36,633 nt of DNA. Source: Acidobacteria bacterium 13_1_20CM_58_21. GTDB lineage: Bacteria > Acidobacteriota > Terriglobia > Acidiferrales > UBA7541. Made by a program: the position numbers and the translations under genes. Below, piece after piece: positions 30,659 through 36,633 of this stretch. Each line of letters begins with the position of its first letter. The first letter of the stretch is position 1. The notes beneath the pieces were generated by a model, which was not told the DNA's origin, did no database searches, and worked only from the letters and a program-made list of their open reading frames with translations. The stretch spans positions 1 through 36,633 of the forward strand of contig MNIJ01000207.1 of assembly GCA_001919715.1 (NCBI GenBank), given 5' to 3'.

Positions 30659-32047
30659 ATGGGACGGTGGATCTCCATACACCGTTTCGCGCTGATTCTT
30701 TGTGGGTGTCTATCTCTTCTGACGACGTCAGAAGGTTTTGCGGGCCCCGCGCCATCCGCGCATCCGGCAACGCCAGCAGCCCAAGCACCGCCCGAGCAAG
30801 CCAGTTCCTCCGAGAGTTTGCCTTCGGAATCGAAAACTACCGAACAGACCAGAACCGAACAATACACGCTTTCGCATGGGCGCCAAGCAAAGGCGGTGGC
30901 GTACTCGCGGGCGGGGTACACTCTGTACTTCGCCTCTTATCTTCTTGGCGGACTCTTTCTTTTCTTAATCCTTCGGCTGGGCTGGGCGGCGAAGTTTCGA
31001 GACATCGCTGAAACGGTCAGCGACAAAAAGTGGGTTCAGGGACTGGTTTTCGTCCCGTTGCTTTTCCTGACCATCGACGTTGTGGACCTGCCTCTGCGCC
31101 TTTATTGGCATTCGCTTTCCTTGCACTATGAACAATCCATTCAAGGTTGGGGCTCGTGGTTCTGGGATTGGACCAAGGGGGAGTCTCTCAGCACCGCGTT
31201 TGGAATCGTTGTGGTCCTGATCTTGTTCGCCGCGATGCGGCGCAGCCCGCGGCGCTGGTGGTTGTATTTCTGGTTTCCAGCCGTCTTGATTCTCCTGGGG
31301 CTGATCGTGCTCACCCCCCTGGTGATCGATCCGCTGTTCGACAAATTCGAGCCACTGGCCAAGGAGCATCCTGATCTGGTTGGGGCCATCGAAAAACTAA
31401 CGAAACATGCGGGTGTTCCCATTCCGCCGGACCGCATGTTCTTGATGGTAGCGAGCCGGAAAACGAACGCCATCAACGCCTACGTGACGGGCCTGGGAAC
31501 GTCGAAACGTGTGGTGATCTGGGATACCGCGATTCAAAAGACTTCGAACGATGAATCCCTCTTCATTGTGGGACATGAGCTCGGACACTATGCCCTCGGG
31601 CACGTTCGTCAAGGTTTTTTGCTGGGAGCAGCAGGGCTATTGGTGGCGCTCTATTTTCTGTTTCGAGGCCTGCACTGGGCGCTTGGTCGCTGGGCCAGGG
31701 ACTGGCAGCTCTACGGGCAGGAGGACTGGGCCTCGCTTGCCGTGTTGCTCTTGCTGCTACAAGTGCTGTTGTTTGTTTCTTCGCCGGTCATCAGCGGCTA
31801 TAGCCGGATGCAGGAACATGCCGCGGACGTTTACGGGTTGGAAGTCATCCACGGATTGGTTCCGGATTCGGCCGAGGTTGCGGCGCACGCCTTTCAGGTT
31901 CTCGGCGAACTGGATCTCTCCGACCCCAATCCGCCGCCGTTCATCACTTTCTGGCTCTATTCGCATCCGCCTTTGGCGGACCGCTTGGTGTTCGCGCATA
32001 CCTACGATCCATGGTCACGAGGGGAATCGCCGGTGTACGTGAAGTAG
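30659..32047 (+). CDS. M48-family (Ste24-like) membrane metalloprotease
   Basis: The 462-residue protein has an N-terminal signal or membrane segment, a Pro/Ser/Glu-rich linker and several membrane helices (YLLGGLFLFLILRLG; LVFVPLLFLTIDVVDLPL; AFGIVVVLILFA). The zinc motif is IVGHELGHYALGH, and the third ligand is in MQEHAADVYGLEV. These are the hallmarks of CAAX-protease-1/Ste24 peptidases. The segment SRKTNAINAYVTGLGTSKRVV is also family-typical. In bacteria these proteases take part in membrane-protein quality control. The ATG at 30659 has GGTGAGGTG upstream. Confidence 0.88.
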   Translation: MGRWISIHRFALILCGCLSLLTTSEGFAGPAPSAHPATPAAQAPPEQASSSESLPSESKTTEQTRTEQYTLSHGRQAKAVAYSRAGYTLYFASYLLGGLFLFLILRLGWAAKFRDIAETVSDKKWVQGLVFVPLLFLTIDVVDLPLRLYWHSLSLHYEQSIQGWGSWFWDWTKGESLSTAFGIVVVLILFAAMRRSPRRWWLYFWFPAVLILLGLIVLTPLVIDPLFDKFEPLAKEHPDLVGAIEKLTKHAGVPIPPDRMFLMVASRKTNAINAYVTGLGTSKRVVIWDTAIQKTSNDESLFIVGHELGHYALGHVRQGFLLGAAGLLVALYFLFRGLHWALGRWARDWQLYGQEDWASLAVLLLLLQVLLFVSSPVISGYSRMQEHAADVYGLEVIHGLVPDSAEVAAHAFQVLGELDLSDPNPPPFITFWLYSHPPLADRLVFAHTYDPWSRGESPVYVK

Positions 32048-32063
32048 CGGCGGATCCCATGCG

Positions 32064-32669
32064 CTAGGGTGGGTTGCGCGCCGATCCGTGCTTGCGGGCA
32101 AAAGCAGCCACTTTGCTGCGATTGCCGCAAACGGCCATCGAACACCAGCGGCGGCGGCGCGTCCGCGAATTGTCGTAGAAGAACAAACCACACCGCGGAT
32201 TGGCGCAAATCCGCAGGCGCGCGTGGAGGCCCTCAGCAATAGTCTCCGCCCCGGATCGGGCCACTGCGGCGAGCAACCAGTCCAGGCCTCCCTCCCGCGC
32301 GACGAATTCGATCTTCCAAAAATCATCCTGAGCGATGAGTTCATCGTGCCCCTCGGTAATGCGTAGTATTTCGTTTACCGGCTCAACCCATTCTCCGGCA
32401 ATTCTTTGCTTGCGGAGCATGGCCATAAACACCTTGCGCAGGGTGGAGCCCAGCCGTCGGGCCTTCAAGAGCAGCGCTGCGGCAGCCTGCGGGTCGGATT
32501 GCGGCAGATTCAGAAGCTGGGTGCCGCGCTCGGCAGAGACAATTTTGGTTGACTCCAGAAAGTCAACAAGGCGTTCCCAGGACAGTTCCGCGTCTGGGAG
32601 AGTTTCGTTAACGAAATCGAGGGAGAGTCGACCGCCCAACAGTCGGGGGGCTGACTTGGAATAAGGCAT
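32064..32669 (-). CDS. ABATE/CGNR zinc-finger putative regulator
   Basis: This 201-residue protein has the two-part layout of CGNR proteins. An N-terminal ABATE-like domain begins RLLGGRLSLDFVNE. A C-terminal zinc finger reads RICANPRCGLFFYDNS, then RWCSMAVCGNRSKVAAF, with four cysteines and the CGNR motif. The family is thought to be stress-related transcriptional regulators. The ATG at 32669 has GGAGG eight bases upstream. It is divergent from the DUF1223 gene, which is therefore a possible target; the intervening 143 bases carry TATAAC but no certain promoter. Confidence 0.85.
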   Translation of the reverse strand: MPYSKSAPRLLGGRLSLDFVNETLPDAELSWERLVDFLESTKIVSAERGTQLLNLPQSDPQAAAALLLKARRLGSTLRKVFMAMLRKQRIAGEWVEPVNEILRITEGHDELIAQDDFWKIEFVAREGGLDWLLAAVARSGAETIAEGLHARLRICANPRCGLFFYDNSRTRRRRWCSMAVCGNRSKVAAFARKHGSARNPP

Positions 32670-32812
32670 CGACGGAACCTCCAGCCGAAAGCGATGTCTA
32701 AACCAGCGGGAAATAACCAGTAAGAACCCAGTATAACGGTTATCGAGAAGCGCCTTGTGCGGTAACCTTTTTCTGATCCTGAAATCAGATATGCTGGCAG
32801 GCGGAGACGGCT

Positions 32813-33613
32813 ATGAAACACCCATTGGCAGGTTTAACTCTCATTACCGTTTCTCTGTTCGCCGCCATGGCCCTCAGACGACCACCGGCGCTCTCCGGTC
32901 GGGCGGTTCGCACCCCGGTAGTCGTCGAACTGTTCACCTCTGAGGGCTGTTCAAGCTGTCCACCCGCGGATACTTTGCTGGCGCAACTGGCCGAAGAACG
33001 GCAGGCCGGGAGTGTAGAGTTGATCGCCCTGGAGGAGCACGTCGACTACTGGAACGATTTGGGTTGGACCGACCCTTTCTCCTCGCGGGACTGGACGTTG
33101 CGTCAATACCTTTATTCCGGGGTTCTCGGAAGCGGTAGCCCGTACACACCAGAAATGGTGGTAGACGGGACGGTGGAATTCGTCGGCAGTCGTACAGAAA
33201 AAGCGCGGCAGGCAATTTTGGAGGCCGCCGGCAGGACAAAAATCCCGGTGACGCTGGAGCAAGGTAGCGCGAACAAAACAGGAGCAGTAAGCTTTTCCGT
33301 GAAGGTTGGAAAACGGGAAGGAGCGGCAAAACGTGATGCCGCCGAAGTCTGGCTGGCCATCACGGAAACGGGGTTGCGCTCCGCCGTGAAGCGCGGCGAG
33401 AACGCCGGCGAAGACCTCCAGCATGCCGCCGTGGTGCGTTCCATGACTAAGATCGGCGAAGCGAAGGCCGAAGGGGAAACTTCCTTCGCTCGAGTCGCTA
33501 CCGTTCCTCTGCAGAAAGAATGGAAGCGCGAAAACCTGAGGGCCGTGGTTTTCGTCGAGGAAAAAAAGAGCCGGCGGATTCTTGGCGCAGCGGAGATCCG
33601 CATCGCGCAATAA
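32813..33613 (+). CDS. Exported DUF1223 thioredoxin-fold-like protein
   Basis: This 266-residue protein has an N-terminal hydrophobic leader (LTLITVSLFAAMALR) followed by the DUF1223 start VVVELFTSEGCSSCPPADTL. That segment has a CxxC pair in a thioredoxin-like position, and EEHVDYWNDLGWTDPFSS is typical of the family. A C-terminal beta domain follows. It is probably a periplasmic redox-related protein; no experimental function is known for the family. ATG at 32813 with GGAG eight bases upstream. Confidence 0.82.
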   Translation: MKHPLAGLTLITVSLFAAMALRRPPALSGRAVRTPVVVELFTSEGCSSCPPADTLLAQLAEERQAGSVELIALEEHVDYWNDLGWTDPFSSRDWTLRQYLYSGVLGSGSPYTPEMVVDGTVEFVGSRTEKARQAILEAAGRTKIPVTLEQGSANKTGAVSFSVKVGKREGAAKRDAAEVWLAITETGLRSAVKRGENAGEDLQHAAVVRSMTKIGEAKAEGETSFARVATVPLQKEWKRENLRAVVFVEEKKSRRILGAAEIRIAQ

Positions 33614-33822
33614 ATTTAGGCCGATTTTTAGATTTGCCTGGGAGGACGGTCGAGGAATTGAACTTTCTCCGAGCTACTATCAAATTGAAGCGCGGGGAAA
33701 AGTTAATCCGCACGGAGACCGTTGGCCTCGATAAAATCTGTCTGGAGTTAATAGCCAACCTGCTTACGGCGAACCATCCAGCACGTACAGCCATTCGGGG
33801 CATGGATCTTTGCTCGAGGTGA

Positions 33823-34779
33823 TTGTTGGACGTCGAACCATTCACGAGTCCCTCCCCCGGCTTTCAGGCTCGGCCTCCAGAAGGAATCCTCAGCAAGATT
33901 TTTCTGAATGACAAAGGAGTGCGCGGCGGCTGGCGTCTGTTGATTTACGCGGCTTTCGTGGCCGGGCTCGGATTCGGCGGTGGAATCGTCCTGCAGCAAT
34001 TTATTCACCCCACACCGGGAGGGTTTTCTCTCCGCTATTGGTTCGCGTACGAAGTGTTCAGTTTCAGCGTGGTTTTTGGTGCCGCCCTGATCATGGCTCA
34101 GATCGAGCGCCGTTCTCCAGGCACCTATGGCTTGCCGCTGAGAGGCGCGTTCGGAAGGTTGTTCTGGCAGGGCTGCCTCATCGGATTGCTCGAAGTTTCA
34201 GGATTGATTGGCTTGATCGCCGCCTTTGGCGGGTATTCCTTTGGTGACCTTGCGCTGTGTGGCCAAGAGCTGTTGCGTTGGGGAATGTTGTGGGCGGTCC
34301 TCTTTATTTTTGTGGGCTTGTTTGAAGAATTCTTGTTTCGGGGATACACGCAATACACCCTCGCCGAGACCATCGGTTTCTGGCCTGCGGCGGCCCTGCT
34401 TTCGTGCTTGTTTGGGGCCGTCCATCTGAGGAATCCCGGCGAAGGTTGGGTGGGGGCGGCGGGCGTTGCCACGATCGGCCTGATTTTCGCGTTGGCCTTG
34501 CGCCGCACCGGTAATCTGTGGCTGGTTGTGGGATGGCACGCGAGTTTTGATTTCGGCGAGACATTCCTTTACTCCGTGCCGAACAGCGGCGTCGTTTTCT
34601 CGGGACACTTATCGAATGCCTCCTTGCACGGCGCTGCATGGCTCACGGGCGGCACGGTTGGCCCCGAAGGCAGCGTCTTCAGCTTTCTGACTATGGGAAT
34701 TCTTGCCCTCGCTATTCATGTGCGTTTCCCCGCCAAGAAAATAGAGCCCGCACAGAACTTAGGAAAACAGCCTAATTAG
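33823..34779 (+). CDS. CPBP-family intramembrane metalloprotease
   Basis: This 318-residue polytopic membrane protein carries the three CPBP/Abi motifs: EEFLFRGYTQY (motif 1, glutamates), GAVHLRNPG (motif 2 histidine) and VGWHASFDF (motif 3 histidine). CPBP proteases include Rce1-like and bacteriocin-immunity members; the target here is unknown. The start is a TTG (or the next TTG) preceded by CGAGGTGA. The 209 bases before it hold an open frame (LNFLRATIKLKRGEKLIRT) without a start or a known motif. The 3' end overlaps the convergent deacetylase gene by four bases. Confidence 0.85.
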   Translation: MLDVEPFTSPSPGFQARPPEGILSKIFLNDKGVRGGWRLLIYAAFVAGLGFGGGIVLQQFIHPTPGGFSLRYWFAYEVFSFSVVFGAALIMAQIERRSPGTYGLPLRGAFGRLFWQGCLIGLLEVSGLIGLIAAFGGYSFGDLALCGQELLRWGMLWAVLFIFVGLFEEFLFRGYTQYTLAETIGFWPAAALLSCLFGAVHLRNPGEGWVGAAGVATIGLIFALALRRTGNLWLVVGWHASFDFGETFLYSVPNSGVVFSGHLSNASLHGAAWLTGGTVGPEGSVFSFLTMGILALAIHVRFPAKKIEPAQNLGKQPN

Positions 34780-35945
34780 TGGACCAGTTCGGAGGCTAGC
34801 ACCAGATGGACGCCTAGTTCTTGCGCTCGCGGGAGAACTTCGCCGAGAGCTTGGAGCGTCGAGGCGTGAGGATGGCCGATTGCCACGACCGGGCCCTTTT
34901 CGCGGGCGGCGCGCAACGCTAATTGGAGCTGTTCGCGGACCGTGGCCACTTCAGCCACGTCGTCCAGAAAGGGAACGTTGCGGAAGGCCGAGGGAACTCC
35001 AAAGTCCTGTGCCGTATCGTAAGCTACCGTAGCGGCGGTTGTGCGGCTGTCGACGTAGAAGAGGTCACGGTCGCGCAGCACCGGCATCAGCTCGTCCATC
35101 AGCTCAGCGTCGGCAGTCGCCTGTGATCCCTGATGATTGTTGACGCCGGCGACGTCCGGAACATTTTGCAGAAATCGATCGACAAGTGCTGCAACTTCAG
35201 AGGCCGGCATGCCCGGGTGTAATTCCTGCGCCTCCGGCGTTTCGTTGGCGACCGATTGCATCGGCAAATGAAGCATTACCTCAAACCCAAGGCGATGCGC
35301 TTCCTTCGCGATGTCCATGGAGTGCTCGTGATTGGGCAAGACGGAAAGGGTGAGGTGATAACCGAGAGCGAAGATGGCTTGGGCTGCGGCGCGGTCGCTG
35401 CCGAGATCGTCGATAATGATCGCGAGCCGCGCTCCCGCAGGGTTTCCGCCGGAATTCTTCGCTCCCGCAGTCGACGTGGGTGTTACCCGCGTCACGATTT
35501 CGATTTCCAGTGTTGGCACGCCTGAATGGCGAAGCTTGAAGTGCAGCAGATCCCCGGTCTGGGTGGGCGGGTCCTGCGTAAGATGATTGTTGGTCGCGAC
35601 GGTATGGAGATTTTGCATGAGCTTTGCGACTAGGGCATGCTGGGCGTCTGCCCTGGAGTCATTCTTCAACACGATACGCAGGTAATCATTGTTTCCGGGT
35701 GGCCAACTGGAAGCGCCTTGCCGGAGTTTGATGGGCGTCCCGGGAGGTACCGCCGCAGAGGCCGCCGCCGCCAGATCGCGCGTGATTTGGTGAACTTGTG
35801 CGGGCGTGAGGCGGTTTTCCTCACTCTTCTTGCAACCACCGGAAAGAACCGCGAGAAGAAAAGAAATTCCCAACAGCGCGAAATCGCTTATCTTGATTCG
35901 ACAGCAATAGGAGTTTGGTTGAACCGAGCCAGGCTGTCGGCCCAC
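34776..35945 (-). CDS. Divergent polysaccharide deacetylase lipoprotein (YibQ-like)
   Basis: This 389-residue protein has a hydrophobic leader and lipobox (LLAVLSGGCKKSEEN), so it is a probable lipoprotein. The C-terminal domain begins LAIIIDDLGSDRAAAQAIFA and contains VMLHLPMQ, VNNHQGSQATAD and VAIGHPHAST, all markers of the divergent polysaccharide deacetylase family. The GTG start at 35945 stands seven bases after the S41 gene stop, so the two form an operon. An EnvC/S41/YibQ order is known in other bacteria, suggesting a cell-envelope or division role. Deacetylase activity of this family is not established. Confidence 0.85.
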   Translation of the reverse strand: MGRQPGSVQPNSYCCRIKISDFALLGISFLLAVLSGGCKKSEENRLTPAQVHQITRDLAAAASAAVPPGTPIKLRQGASSWPPGNNDYLRIVLKNDSRADAQHALVAKLMQNLHTVATNNHLTQDPPTQTGDLLHFKLRHSGVPTLEIEIVTRVTPTSTAGAKNSGGNPAGARLAIIIDDLGSDRAAAQAIFALGYHLTLSVLPNHEHSMDIAKEAHRLGFEVMLHLPMQSVANETPEAQELHPGMPASEVAALVDRFLQNVPDVAGVNNHQGSQATADAELMDELMPVLRDRDLFYVDSRTTAATVAYDTAQDFGVPSAFRNVPFLDDVAEVATVREQLQLALRAAREKGPVVAIGHPHASTLQALGEVLPRAQELGVHLVLASELVH

Positions 35946-35951
35946 GGAAAA

Positions 35952-36614
35952 CTAAGCAGCCTTTTTCGCAGGAACCTTCAACAGGTCAAGAGCTCGATGA
36001 AAGATGGAGTCTTCCGGAGAAAGCGGGCGCGGTCCGAGCCCGGGTTCTTTCTGGGTTTGCGGTGTCGGCGCAGCCTCTTCATCGGCGGCATCCGACTCTT
36101 CCTCCGGGACGGCGCGCACCACTTCCGTTGGGACGACCCCTTCTTCCATGATCGACTTTCCGCCGGGATTATAGTAGTTCGCGACTGTGAGGATCAGTGC
36201 CGCGCCATCATCCAGCGTGATGAGCTTCTGCTCAGAGGCGAGACCAAACGTACGCTCTCCCACGACGTCCCCGCGATGGTTCGCAACTACGGCGGAAGCC
36301 AGAACTTCCGCGGCCCCCGACGTCGTGGCGTCGATCAAAACGGAGACGGGATTCTTCCAAATAACCTGTTTTGGCTCGGCTGAAAAAACCTGTGTCGAGA
36401 CGGTCTGGCCACGCAACGTTGTCAGCGTGCCCGCAGGAATGAAAAGGCGAGCGGTCGAAATCGCCTCGGACACCACCCCGCGGCCGCATTCCCGCATATC
36501 CAGTATGACCTTGCGAATGCCCTGCTTTTCCGCATCGAGGAGGCGATTGCGAATTTCATCCGCGCGGCCGCCGTCCAGCGAAGGGATTCGCAGCACCAGA
36601 ATGTCAGGATCCAC
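35952..36614 (-). CDS. S41 (C-terminal processing) peptidase-like protein, C-terminal part, probably inactive
   Basis: The frame runs off the right edge, so the N-terminus and PDZ domain are not in the window and 36614 is not the real start. Visible are the S41 core ILVLRIPSLDGGRADEIRN and VILDMRECGRGVV, then the region that normally holds the Ser-Lys dyad. There SASASEI reads ATTSGAAEV, and GKG of the lysine strand reads TFGLASEQ. The expected Ser is Gly and the Lys is Leu. A Glu/Pro-rich tail ends APTPQTQKEPG. This points to a non-catalytic homologue, perhaps a scaffold for the neighbouring deacetylase. Confidence 0.75.
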   Translation of the reverse strand: MDPDILVLRIPSLDGGRADEIRNRLLDAEKQGIRKVILDMRECGRGVVSEAISTARLFIPAGTLTTLRGQTVSTQVFSAEPKQVIWKNPVSVLIDATTSGAAEVLASAVVANHRGDVVGERTFGLASEQKLITLDDGAALILTVANYYNPGGKSIMEEGVVPTEVVRAVPEEESDAADEEAAPTPQTQKEPGLGPRPLSPEDSIFHRALDLLKVPAKKAA

Positions 36615-36633
36615 TCGCTGGCCGATGATCTTC

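Overview
The window looks like a chromosomal segment of an uncultured or soil-type Acidobacteriota. This is an inference from gene content and style, not from a marker gene. It is GC-rich, with mixed strands and many short operons. The gene set includes a B12-dependent class II ribonucleotide reductase, FtsX/MacB permease pairs, Hanks-type kinases, BlaI/M56 modules, DinB proteins, a decayed TonB-dependent receptor C-terminus, a PQQ dehydrogenase with cytochrome c, and many Tat or Sec substrates. No rRNA, tRNA, CRISPR array, transposase or prophage gene was found.

Layout. 1-2.8 kb: a partial upstream gene, a DapB-like dehydrogenase (minus), pterin-4a-carbinolamine dehydratase and a flippase-like membrane protein (plus). 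2.86-3.07 kb: a promoter-to-terminator unit with no ORF, a strong small-RNA candidate. 3.2-6.9 kb: an orphan ModF-like ABC ATPase facing a Tat-exported M20 peptidase and an Asp-box (BNR) propeller protein. 7.0-10.8 kb: a frameshifted Tat-protein remnant, then a PQQ dehydrogenase / cytochrome c / cupin set. 10.9-12.5 kb: a secreted hypothetical protein and a DinB pseudogene. 12.8-15.3 kb: two tandem MacB-type permeases without an ATPase. 15.4-17.9 kb: a minus-strand signalling cluster of tyrosine/dual-specificity-type phosphatase, active Ser/Thr kinase and pseudokinase. 18.0-21.3 kb: a second ORF-less promoter/terminator unit and nrdJ. 21.4-24.3 kb: small hypotheticals, DinB, a zinc-ribbon protein and an SPFH protein. 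24.4-27.7 kb: a BlaI repressor, an M56 (BlaR1-like) protease and a secreted repeat protein. 27.7-30.5 kb: a coiled-coil secreted protein, a PLC-like exported protein, a TonB-receptor remnant and a small exported protein. 30.6-36.6 kb: an M48 protease, a CGNR regulator, a DUF1223 protein, a CPBP protease, a divergent polysaccharide deacetylase and a partial S41-type protein running off the right edge.

The strongest candidate for an undescribed system is 24.38-27.70 kb. There the usual penicillin-sensing domain of BlaR1 is absent. The M56 protease instead carries about seven copies of a 28-residue repeat, and the next gene encodes a separate exported protein with seven copies of a related 29-residue repeat. 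Two tandem TACGAA-N4-TTCGTA-type operators lie over the promoter. A second theme is apparent catalytic loss: a pseudokinase coupled to an active kinase, an M20 peptidase with two changed metal-ligand positions, and an S41 protein lacking the Ser-Lys dyad. All functional statements come from reading motifs; no database search was run.
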